Assembly (NCBI GenBank): GCA_946480245.1
Contig: CAMLIZ010000027.1
Coordinates: 1-40,189, forward strand
DNA from: an uncultured Pseudomonadota bacterium
GTDB lineage: Bacteria; Pseudomonadota; Gammaproteobacteria; Burkholderiales; Burkholderiaceae
Reading direction: 5' to 3'
DNA length: 40,189 bases
Both the position numbers and the translations under genes were made by a program. The notes under the pieces are model-generated. The model saw nothing but the letters and a program-made list of their open reading frames with translations, had not been told where the DNA came from and searched no databases. This document shows, piece after piece, positions 33,542-40,189 of this stretch (position 1 is the first letter of the stretch; each line of letters begins with the position of its first letter).

Positions 33542-34473
33542 GCGCGGCGCTGCGATGGGTCGGCCTGGCCGGCCCCACGGCCTCGGGCAAGAGCGCGGCC
33601 GCGTTGCTCGTGGCCGAGCAGTTGGGCCGGCCGGTGGAGATCGTGAGCGTCGATTCCGCGCTGGTGTACCGCGGCATGGACATCGGCACCGCGAAGCCCA
33701 GCGCAGCCGAGCGTGCGGCGGCGCCGCATCACCTGATCGACATCCTCGATCCGGCGCAAAGCTACTCGGCGGCGCAGTTCGTGGCCGACGCACAGCGCCT
33801 GGTGACTCAGATCCACGCACGCGGCGCGCTGCCGCTGCTGGTCGGCGGCACGATGCTGTACTTCAAGGCCCTGCTCGACGGGCTGGACGCGATTCCCGCC
33901 GCCGACCCCGCCGTGCGCGCGCAACTCGATGCCGAGGCCGCGGCGCGCGGCTGGCCGGCGCTGCATGCCGAGCTGGCGCAGGTGGACGCGCCCACCGCGG
34001 CGCGGCTGGCGCCCAACGACGCGCAGCGCATCCAGCGCGCGCTGGAGGTGTGGCGCAGCAGCGGCCGGCCCTTGTCCAGCTTTCATCGCCAGCGCGCGCC
34101 GGGCGACCACAGCGCCACGCCGCTGATCAGCCTGGAGCCGGCCGCGCGCGCCTGGCTGCACGAGCGCATTGCGCAACGCTTTGACGCGATGCTGGCGGCC
34201 GGCTTCCTGGACGAGGTGCGTGCCTTGCGCGCCCGGGGCGACCTGCGCGCCGCCCTGCCCGCCATGCGCGCGGTGGGCTACCGCCAGGCCTGGGAGGCGC
34301 TGGACGCCGACCACCTGGCCCCGCTGCGCGAGCGCGGCATCGCGGCCACGCGCCAGCTCGCCAAGCGCCAGCTCACCTGGCTGCGCAGCATGCCCGAGCG
34401 TCATGTGATCGCCTGCGACGCGCCGGGCGCCGCGCCCGCCGTGCTGCAGCAGGTGCGGCAGCTGCTGGGCTGA
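33538..34473 (+). CDS. miaA: tRNA dimethylallyltransferase
   Basis: MiaA transfers a dimethylallyl group to N6 of A37 in tRNAs that read codons starting with U. The 311-residue protein has the P-loop GPTASGKS, the motif [36 protein letters not shown], the [14 protein letters not shown] substrate region, [12 protein letters not shown], and the C-terminal [14 protein letters not shown], all characteristic. The start is GTG 33538, overlapping the MFS stop by four bases. The ABC-transporter ATPase gene begins 4 nt after its stop, placing miaA in one run with transport genes. Confidence 0.97.
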   Translation: MSAALRWVGLAGPTASGKSAAALLVAEQLGRPVEIVSVDSALVYRGMDIGTAKPSAAERAAAPHHLIDILDPAQSYSAAQFVADAQRLVTQIHARGALPLLVGGTMLYFKALLDGLDAIPAADPAVRAQLDAEAAARGWPALHAELAQVDAPTAARLAPNDAQRIQRALEVWRSSGRPLSSFHRQRAPGDHSATPLISLEPAARAWLHERIAQRFDAMLAAGFLDEVRALRARGDLRAALPAMRAVGYRQAWEALDADHLAPLRERGIAATRQLAKRQLTWLRSMPERHVIACDAPGAAPAVLQQVRQLLG

Positions 34474-34477
34474 ACCC

Positions 34478-35137
34478 ATGCTCACGCTCGACCGCTTGTG
34501 CAAGCGCTATGGCGACACGCCGGTGTTCACGGATGTGAGCCTGCAGGCGTGCGCCGGCGAGGTTGTGGCGCTGCTCGGCGAGTCGGGCGTCGGCAAGTCC
34601 ACGCTGCTGAACTGCATTGCCGGGCTGGACACGCTGGACGGCGGCAGCGCGCGCCTGGACGACACCCAGGTGAATGCGCTCGACGAGCAGCAGTGCGCGC
34701 TGTGGCGGCGCGCCAAGGTGGGCTTCGTGTTCCAGGCCTTCCACGTGCTGCCGCACCTGAGCGTGGCGCAGAACGTGGCCTTGCCGCTGCTGCTGCAGCG
34801 CCGGCCCGACGCGCCGCGCGTGCAGGCGATGCTGCAGGCGGTGGGGCTCGAGGGCCTGGCCGACCGGGCGCCGCGCACGCTGTCGGGCGGCCAGCAGCAA
34901 CGCGTGGCGATCGCGCGCGCGCTGGTGCATCGCCCGGCGCTGGTGCTGGCCGACGAGCCCACCGGCAACCTCGACCCCGACACCGCCGGCCGCGTGCTGG
35001 AGGTGCTGTTGCAGCAGGTGCGCGCGCAGCAGGCGATCTGCCTGCTGGTCACGCACTCGCCGGCCGCCGCCGCGCGCGCCGACCGCGTGCTGCGCCTCAC
35101 CGCGCACGGGCTGCAGCCGGCCGACGCGCTGCGATGA
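34478..35137 (+). CDS. LolD/MacB-type ABC transporter ATP-binding protein
   Basis: A 219-residue stand-alone ATPase of the LolD/MacB/FtsE class. It has Walker A GESGVGKST, Q-loop VFQAFHVLPHLSVAQNVALP, signature LSGGQQQR, Walker B LVLADEPTGNLD and switch His in LLVTHSPAAAARADRV. The ADEPTGNLD form is typical of this class, which works by mechanotransmission rather than substrate translocation through the membrane. The gene is coupled to the following FtsX-type permease by an ATGA overlap. Together with the CrtC/AttH-like gene it forms a three-gene unit seen in Agrobacterium att loci (from general knowledge). Confidence 0.92.
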   Translation: MLTLDRLCKRYGDTPVFTDVSLQACAGEVVALLGESGVGKSTLLNCIAGLDTLDGGSARLDDTQVNALDEQQCALWRRAKVGFVFQAFHVLPHLSVAQNVALPLLLQRRPDAPRVQAMLQAVGLEGLADRAPRTLSGGQQQRVAIARALVHRPALVLADEPTGNLDPDTAGRVLEVLLQQVRAQQAICLLVTHSPAAAARADRVLRLTAHGLQPADALR

Positions 35138-37632
35138 CATCGCTGTTCGCCGTGCTCAGCGGCCCGGAATGGCGCAGCCATCCGTGGCGCCAGGGCGTGG
35201 CGCTGCTCGCGGTGGCGCTCGGCGTCGCGCTGGCGTTCTCGGTGCAGCTGATCAACGCGTCGGCGCTGGCCGAGTTCGGCAGCGCGGTGCGCTCGATCAA
35301 CGGCACGCCCGACCTCGAACTGCGCAGCCGCGCCGCGCCGGCTTTTGGTGGCGCCGGCTTCGACGAGCGACTGTATGCGCGCGTGGCAGGCAGCGCGCAG
35401 GTGCAGCAGGCCAGCCCGGTGGTGGAGGTCAACGCCACCGCGATCGACCGCCAGGGCCACGCGGTGCCGCTGCGCGTGCTGGGGGTGGACGCCTTCACCT
35501 TGCCCGGCATCGCACCCGCGCTGCTGCCGCAGCCCGACGCGCAGGCACTGCGGCTGGCGCTGATCGACCCGCACAGCGTGTTTCTCAACAGGGCCGCGCA
35601 GCAGCAGCTGGGTTCGCAGCCCACGCTGCAGATCGCCACCGCCGGCGGTCGCGTCACGCTGCAGCGCGCCGGCAGCGTGGCGGCCACGGGCCCGCCGACG
35701 GCAGTGATGGACATCGCCGGCGCGCAGTCGCTCTTCAGCCGCGTGGGCCAGTTGAACCGCATCGACCTGCGCCTGGTGCCCGGCGCCGGTGCCGCCGCCT
35801 TGCTGCAAATGCTGCCACCCGACGTGCGCGCTGCGCAGCCCGGTGAAGCCAACGAGCGCATGGCCAACCTGTCGCGCGCCTATCGCGTGAACCTCACGGT
35901 ACTGGCGCTGGTGGCGCTGTTCACCGGCGCGTTCCTGGTGTTCTCGGTGATGGCACTGTCGGTGGCGCGGCGCGTGCCGCAGTTCGCGCTGCTCGGCGTG
36001 CTGGGCCTGTCGGCCCGCGAGCGGCTGCAGCTGGTGCTGGCCGAAGGCGCGCTGCTCGGCGCGGCGGGCAGCGTGCTCGGCCTCGCGCTCGGCACGGCCT
36101 TGGCCAGCGCCGCACTGCGTTGGCTCGGCGGTGACCTGGGCGGCGGCTACTTCCAAGGCCTGGCGCCGCGGCTGCACTGGCAGCCCGACGCAGCGCTGCT
36201 GTACGGCGGCCTCGGCGTGGCGGCCGCGATGGTCGGCGCCTGGGTGCCGGCGCGGCAGGCTGCGCAGCTGGCGCCCGCGCAGGCGCTCAAGGGGCTGGGC
36301 GCGGGCGGCGGCCGGCCGGCGCCGCCCTTGCTCGGGCCGCTGCTGCTCGCAGCCGCTGGCTTGCTGGCATTGCTGCCGCCCATCGGCGGACTGCCGGTGG
36401 CCGCCTACCTGGCCGTGGCCTGCGCGCTGCTGGGCGGCATTGCCGTGGTGCCGGCCTGCGTGGCGCTGCTCACGCGGCTGCTGCCCACGCCGCGCCACCC
36501 CCTCGCGCTGCTGGCGCTGGAACGCGCACGCGAGCAGCGCGCGCAGGCCAGCGTGGCGGTGGCCGGCGTGGTGGCCTCGCTCAGCCTCGGCGTGGCGCTG
36601 ACGGTGATGGTGGGCAGCTTCCGCCATGCGGTGGACGACTGGCTGCAGCAGATCCTGCCGGCCGACGTGTATGTGCGCGTCGAAGGCGGCGGCGATCTTG
36701 CGCTGCCCGCGTCGTTGCCGGCTGCGGCAGCGGCGCTGCCCGGCGTGGCACGCGTGCAAGGCCAGCGCGTATTGCCCCTCACGCTGGATCCCGTGCGCCC
36801 TGCGGTGGCGCTGATCGCGCGACCGCTGCCGCAGCCCGAGCGCACGCTGCCGCTGGTGGGCGCGCTGCAGGCCGCACCTGCCGGCAGCGTGCCGGTGTAC
36901 GCGAGCGAGGCGATGGCCAGCCTGTACGGCGCGCAACCGGGGCGCGTGTTGACGCTGCCCTTGGGTGCGAGCGGCAGCACGCGCGTGTTCGTGCGCGGCG
37001 TGTGGCGCGACTACGCGCGCCAGCACGGCGCGCTGCTGCTCGACCTGGCCGACTACCGCCGCCTCACGCACGACCTGCAGCTCACCGACCTCGCACTGTG
37101 GCTGCAACCCGGCGCCTCGCTGGCGCAAGTGCAGGCCGGGCTGCGCCGCGCAGCCGGCGGCAGCGCACTGCAGATGGCCAGCACCGCCGAGATCCGCACG
37201 CTGTCATTGCAGCTGTTCGACCGCAGTTTCGCGGTCACCACCTACCTGCAGGCGGTGGCCATCGCGATCGGGCTGTTCGGCATCGCGGCCAGCTTCTCGG
37301 CCCAGGTGATGGCCCGGCGCAAGGAGTTCGGCATGCTGTCGCACCTGGGCGTCACGCGGCGCGAGGTGCTGCTGCTGGTGGCGGGCGAAGGCGCGGTGTG
37401 GACCGGCGCCGGCGCGCTGCTCGGCCTGCTGCTCGGCCTGCTGGTGAGCGTGGTGCTGGTGAAGGTGGTCAACCCGCAGAGCTTCCACTGGACCATGCCG
37501 ATGAGCGTGCCCGTGCTGCGCCTGGCCGCGCTGTGTGCCACGGTGCTGGTGGCCGGCACGGTCACCGCGCTGCTCTCCGGCCGCGCGGCCGCGGGGCGCG
37601 AGATGGCGCTGGCCGTCAAGGAGGACTGGTAA
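35134..37632 (+). CDS. FtsX-family ABC transporter permease (YbbP/AttFG-like, fused form)
   Basis: An 832-residue permease with two FtsX modules. Helix 1 is near residues 20-40, then comes an extracytoplasmic region (about 45-245). The first FtsX core covers about 250-390 (VALFTGAFLVFSVMALSVARR and VPARQAAQLAPAQALKGLGA). Two or three central helices at about 390-450 and 465-495 precede a second periplasmic region (about 500-700). The last FtsX core at about 705-825 contains RRKEFGMLSHLGVTRREVLL. This 10-helix layout matches permeases that extract lipids or hydrophobic molecules from the membrane. The ATG overlaps the ATPase stop, and its TAA shares one base with the next ATG. Confidence 0.88.
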   Translation: MTSLFAVLSGPEWRSHPWRQGVALLAVALGVALAFSVQLINASALAEFGSAVRSINGTPDLELRSRAAPAFGGAGFDERLYARVAGSAQVQQASPVVEVNATAIDRQGHAVPLRVLGVDAFTLPGIAPALLPQPDAQALRLALIDPHSVFLNRAAQQQLGSQPTLQIATAGGRVTLQRAGSVAATGPPTAVMDIAGAQSLFSRVGQLNRIDLRLVPGAGAAALLQMLPPDVRAAQPGEANERMANLSRAYRVNLTVLALVALFTGAFLVFSVMALSVARRVPQFALLGVLGLSARERLQLVLAEGALLGAAGSVLGLALGTALASAALRWLGGDLGGGYFQGLAPRLHWQPDAALLYGGLGVAAAMVGAWVPARQAAQLAPAQALKGLGAGGGRPAPPLLGPLLLAAAGLLALLPPIGGLPVAAYLAVACALLGGIAVVPACVALLTRLLPTPRHPLALLALERAREQRAQASVAVAGVVASLSLGVALTVMVGSFRHAVDDWLQQILPADVYVRVEGGGDLALPASLPAAAAALPGVARVQGQRVLPLTLDPVRPAVALIARPLPQPERTLPLVGALQAAPAGSVPVYASEAMASLYGAQPGRVLTLPLGASGSTRVFVRGVWRDYARQHGALLLDLADYRRLTHDLQLTDLALWLQPGASLAQVQAGLRRAAGGSALQMASTAEIRTLSLQLFDRSFAVTTYLQAVAIAIGLFGIAASFSAQVMARRKEFGMLSHLGVTRREVLLLVAGEGAVWTGAGALLGLLLGLLVSVVLVKVVNPQSFHWTMPMSVPVLRLAALCATVLVAGTVTALLSGRAAAGREMALAVKEDW

Positions 37633-38711
37633 TGCGGCGGCGCGCCGCACTGTGGCTCGCGCTGGCGCCCTGCGCCTTGCGCGCCCAACCCGCCTTCGAA
37701 GGTGTGCACCCGCGCACGCTGGTGTTCCCGCGCGACCACGGTGCGCATCCGGATACGCGCACCGAATGGTGGTACGTGACGGGCTCGCTCAGCGCTGCCG
37801 ACGGCGCGCTGTTCGGCTTCCAGGTCACGTTCTTCCGCTCGCGCACCGACGTGCCCGATTCGCCCAGCCGCTTTGCTGCGCAGCAGCTGCTGTTCGCACA
37901 CGCCGCACTGTCCGATCTGCCGCAGCAGCGCCTGCGCCACGACCAGCGCATCGCGCGTGCGGGCTTCGGCATCGCCGAGGCCGCGCTGGCAGACACCCGC
38001 GTGCACCTGCGCGACTGGCGGCTCGAACGCAGCGGCGGCAGCGGCCCCAGCAGCTATCGCACCGCGGTGGCCAGCGACAGCGCGCGCTTCGCGTTCGACC
38101 TGGAGCTGCGGGCCACGCAGCCGCTGCTGCTGCAAGGTGATGCGGGCTACTCGCGCAAGGGCCCACAGCCGTCGCAGGCCAGCCACTACGTGAGCGAGCC
38201 GCAGCTGGCGGTGACCGGCCGCCTGCTGCGCGACGGCCGCACGCAGCCGGTGACCGGTCGCGCCTGGCTGGACCACGAGTGGAGCAACACGCTGATGCCG
38301 GCCGACGCCGTGGGCTGGGACTGGATCGGCATCAACCTCGACGATGGCAGCGCCCTCACCGCCTTCCGACTGCGCCGTGCCGACGGCAGCAGCGTGTGGA
38401 GCGGCGGTAGCTTCCGACCTGCTGGCGGCGCGGTGCAGGCGTTCGACGGCGCGCACGCCGTGCAGTTCACACCGCTGCGCCGCTGGCGCAGCCCCGCGAC
38501 CGGCGTCAGCTACCCGGTGCAGTGGCGGCTGGACACGCCGGCCGGCCGCTTCGAGGTGCGCGCCCTGCTCGACGCGCAGGAGCTCGACAGCCGCGCCAGC
38601 ACCGGCAGCGTGTACTGGGAGGGCCTGAGCGACCTGTTCGACGCGCAGGGCCGGCGCGTGGGCCGCGGCTACCTCGAAATGACCGGTTACGCCGGCACGC
38701 TGGCGCTGTAG
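37632..38711 (+). CDS. CrtC/AttH-like secreted lipocalin-fold protein
   Basis: A 359-residue exported protein of the carotenoid 1,2-hydratase (CrtC)/AttH family. The signal peptide is about residues 1-18. Family motifs are DTRTEWWYVTGSL, FGFQVTFFRSR, HYVSEPQLAVTGRL, GRAWLDHEWS, and GWDWIGINLDDGSALTAFRL. CrtC proper hydrates carotenoids, but most members, including those linked to an ABC transporter as here, are not carotenoid enzymes and probably bind a hydrophobic ligand in two lipocalin-like barrels. No carotenoid genes are near. The one-base overlap with the permease indicates a common role, perhaps as periplasmic acceptor or donor of the transported lipid. That role is inferred. Confidence 0.85.
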   Translation: MRRRAALWLALAPCALRAQPAFEGVHPRTLVFPRDHGAHPDTRTEWWYVTGSLSAADGALFGFQVTFFRSRTDVPDSPSRFAAQQLLFAHAALSDLPQQRLRHDQRIARAGFGIAEAALADTRVHLRDWRLERSGGSGPSSYRTAVASDSARFAFDLELRATQPLLLQGDAGYSRKGPQPSQASHYVSEPQLAVTGRLLRDGRTQPVTGRAWLDHEWSNTLMPADAVGWDWIGINLDDGSALTAFRLRRADGSSVWSGGSFRPAGGAVQAFDGAHAVQFTPLRRWRSPATGVSYPVQWRLDTPAGRFEVRALLDAQELDSRASTGSVYWEGLSDLFDAQGRRVGRGYLEMTGYAGTLAL

Positions 38712-38768
38712 GCGTCGCCTTGCAGCGCGTCGCGCGCGGCGCTGGCAGTCACGCGCCGCCCCGCTCCC

Positions 38769-38796
38769 TAGAGTGCGCTTCATGCACGCTGGAGAG
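38769..38796 (+). promoter_or_regulatory. Candidate -10 element and ribosome site of the lipocalin gene
   Basis: TAGAGT (38769-38774) resembles a -10 hexamer without a clear -35. GGAGAG (38791-38796) lies 5 nt before the TTG at 38802 and decides that start; the nearby ATGs at 38781 and 38797 are out of frame or run straight into a stop. Confidence 0.35.
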
Positions 38797-38801
38797 ATGC
38801 C

Positions 38802-39392
38802 TTGACGCCCGCTCGTTCGCTGTTCGCCGCCGCTGCACTGCTGCTGCCCCTGGCGCTGGCCTGCGCCGCAGGGGAAGCGCGCGCGGTGCCGCACGTGGAT
38901 GCGCAGCGTTTTGCAGGCACCTGGTACGAGCTGGCGCGTGTGCCCGACGAGCGCGACGCCGACTGCGCCAGCGACATCACCACCCGCTACGCGCCGCGTA
39001 CCGACGGCACGATGGAAGTGACCACCACCTGCCGCACGCCCACCGGCAAGCTCGACACCAGCACCGGCCGCGCGTGGGCCCCCGACCCGCGCCAGCGCGG
39101 CAACGTGGCGCGTATCGAGCTGTCCACCATGCCCAAGGGCCTGCGCTGGTTGCCGCTGCGGCGCAGCGAATGGCGCGTGGTGATGCTCGATGCGCACTAC
39201 CGCATCGCCGTGCTCAGTGAACCTTCGCGGCAGCACCTGCGCGTGCTGTCGCGCTCGCCCACCTTGCCGGCCGACCTGCTCGGTCGCATCGTGGACCGGC
39301 TGCGCGCCGACGGCTATCCCACCGGCCAGCTCGTGCTGACCCGGCAGGACAGCGTCGGCAAGTTGCCGCACCCACCAACGCTTCAAGCGTGA
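38802..39392 (+). CDS. Blc-type outer-membrane/periplasmic lipocalin
   Basis: A 196-residue bacterial lipocalin that probably binds lysophospholipids or fatty acids. An N-terminal export signal (about 1-25) ends near LALACAAGEARA; the Cys at this point is a possible lipidation site, but the -3 residue is not canonical. The lipocalin signature is FAGTWYELARVPDERD, followed by YAPRTDGTMEVTTTC, GRAWAPDPRQRGNVARIEL and WRVVMLDAHYRIAVLSEP, matching the Blc barrel. The start is TTG 38802, set by GGAGAG 5 nt upstream. The BON-domain gene follows 13 nt after the stop. Its position after the CrtC/AttH-like unit suggests a shared envelope-lipid theme. Confidence 0.88.
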   Translation: MTPARSLFAAAALLLPLALACAAGEARAVPHVDAQRFAGTWYELARVPDERDADCASDITTRYAPRTDGTMEVTTTCRTPTGKLDTSTGRAWAPDPRQRGNVARIELSTMPKGLRWLPLRRSEWRVVMLDAHYRIAVLSEPSRQHLRVLSRSPTLPADLLGRIVDRLRADGYPTGQLVLTRQDSVGKLPHPPTLQA

Positions 39393-39405
39393 CAGGAGCT
39401 CTCAG

Positions 39406-39873
39406 ATGAACATCGACCTTCGAAAGATGACCCGCCCTGCAACCCTGGCCGCCGCCGTGGCGATGGCCTTGTCGCTGGCCGCCTGCAACCGGCCGAGCGA
39501 CACCCAGGCGCCCACCGCCGACCAGCGCTCCGACAGCACGGCCGAGCGCAGCGCCACCGACAGCGGCCGCGCGATGGACAACGCCGTGGAGAACACCAAG
39601 CAGGCCGGCCATGACGTGGCCAACGCCACCGAGAACGCGGCCGCGCAAGCCACCGACCGCGTCGGCGACGCGGCGATCACCGCCTCGGTGAATGCCGACC
39701 TCGCGAAGGACCCGGATCTGTCGTCGCTGAAGATCAACGTCGACACCACCAACGGCCACGTCACGCTGCACGGCACCGCGCCGAGCGGCGAAGCCAAGCA
39801 GCGCGCCACGCAGCTGGCCAGCAACGTGAAGGGTGTGAGCAGCGTGGACAACCAGCTCAGCGTGCAGAAGTGA
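39406..39873 (+). CDS. BON-domain lipoprotein
   Basis: A 155-residue envelope lipoprotein. The signal peptide ends with the lipobox LAAC (Cys27), and the mature part begins with a Ser/Thr/Ala/Asp-rich helical linker (about 28-85). A single BON domain follows: DAAITASVNADLAKDPDLSS, NVDTTNGHVTLHGTAPS, and ASNVKGVSSVDNQLSVQK. BON domains bind phospholipid, and OsmY-like proteins with them respond to envelope or osmotic stress. The ATG has a GGAG site 7 nt upstream. It is likely co-transcribed with the lipocalin gene. Its stop lies within an inverted repeat shared with the convergent ligase gene. Confidence 0.92.
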   Translation: MNIDLRKMTRPATLAAAVAMALSLAACNRPSDTQAPTADQRSDSTAERSATDSGRAMDNAVENTKQAGHDVANATENAAAQATDRVGDAAITASVNADLAKDPDLSSLKINVDTTNGHVTLHGTAPSGEAKQRATQLASNVKGVSSVDNQLSVQK

Positions 39874-39890
39874 GGGCCTGAGCGCCCTCA
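39871..39890. terminator. Inverted repeat covering both convergent stop codons
   Basis: TGAGGGC (39871-39877) and GCCCTCA (39884-39890) form a perfect 7-bp inverted repeat with a 6-nt loop. The left arm starts with the TGA of the BON gene; the right arm is the TGA of the minus-strand ligase. It may act in both directions, but no T tract is present. Confidence 0.45.
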
Positions 39891-40189
39891 CCCGCCCTCG
39901 AAGCGCACGCACTGCTGCCGCACCACCTCGGGCAGGAACTGCTCCTTGCGCTGAACCTCGCGCAGCCAGGCAGCGTCGCTGCCCAGCGGCTGGCGCAGCG
40001 CGTCCATCAGGTGATGCAGACCCTCCTCGGCCTTCAGCTCCACCGCATGCGCGCCCACGCGATGCAGCGTCTCGCGGATCAGTTCGCGCAGCGGGCGTCG
40101 CTCGGCACTCACCGGGTCCACCACTTCGCCATCGAGCCCGAAGCGGCAGGCCTGGAAGCGGTTGTAGGTGTAGACGAGGTAGTCGTCCT
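39888..40189 (-). CDS. YbdK-like carboxylate-amine ligase (5' end outside window)
   Basis: Only the last about 100 residues are visible. The segment YLVYTYNRFQACRFGLDG, followed by VVDP, RPLRELIRETL and LREVQRKEQFLPEVVRQQCV, matches the C-terminal part of the YbdK/GCS2 family of glutamate-cysteine-ligase-like enzymes, where an N-R-(x)-A-R-G-type motif precedes the final helices. Members have weak glutamate-cysteine ligase activity, and the physiological substrate is often unknown. The gene converges on the BON gene with 14 bp between stops. The catalytic half is outside the window, so activity cannot be judged. Confidence 0.75.
   Translation of the reverse strand, partial: DDYLVYTYNRFQACRFGLDGEVVDPVSAERRPLRELIRETLHRVGAHAVELKAEEGLHHLMDALRQPLGSDAAWLREVQRKEQFLPEVVRQQCVRFEGG

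Noticed and set aside
37632..38711. Annotation as a true carotenoid 1,2-hydratase
   Set aside because: No carotenoid genes nearby and the gene is fused by overlap to an ABC transporter, as in the att-type loci.

Overview
The window is very GC-rich, gene-dense bacterial chromosome. The gene set (homodimer-type pyruvate dehydrogenase E1, FixLJ-like pair, a PEP-CTERM protein, MutL carrying an endonuclease motif, many GTG/TTG starts and 1-4 nt gene overlaps) points to a betaproteobacterium of the order Burkholderiales, probably near the Rubrivivax/Leptothrix/Methylibium group. The placement is inferred from gene content and style; no rRNA or other marker is present.

Left part (1-11.3 kb): the 5' two thirds of aceE (minus) diverges from a membrane PAS sensor kinase and a FixJ-type response regulator. 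They are followed by folD, the M3 oligopeptidase prlC and a secreted DUF4124/glutaredoxin-like protein, then convergent minus-strand rmuC and an MFS transporter. Middle-left (11.3-15.8 kb, minus): a short PEP-CTERM protein with its own terminator, a 411-bp gap without a convincing gene, then waaA (Kdo transferase), a phosphomannomutase/phosphoglucomutase and a DedA membrane protein, so mostly envelope biogenesis.

Centre (15.8-21.5 kb, plus): mutL, a short ModE-type regulator lacking the molybdate-binding half, modABC (molybdate uptake) behind a perfect 9-bp inverted repeat, and an RluF-like pseudouridine synthase.

21.5-32.2 kb (minus) is the most unusual block. It is a type I secretion cassette: a GAF-HisKA-receiver protein without a kinase ATPase domain, an HlyB-type ABC exporter missing the front of its C39-like domain and lacking an ATG near the expected start, an HlyD adaptor, a small four-helix membrane protein from a low-GC patch, a 1331-residue FrpC-like RTX protein with an Asp-Pro self-processing module, and a GT4 glycosyltransferase. 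The membrane protein is translationally coupled to the RTX gene. The arrangement recalls frpD-frpC of Neisseria, but with an integral membrane partner. No TolC-type outer-membrane gene and no HlyC acyltransferase are present.

Right part (32.3-40.2 kb, plus): a Bcr/CflA drug-efflux protein, miaA, a LolD-like ATPase, an FtsX-type permease and a CrtC/AttH-like secreted protein in one tightly overlapping run. A Blc-type lipocalin and a BON-domain lipoprotein follow, facing the 3' end of a YbdK-like carboxylate-amine ligase on minus. I saw no rRNA, tRNA, CRISPR array, insertion sequence or prophage.
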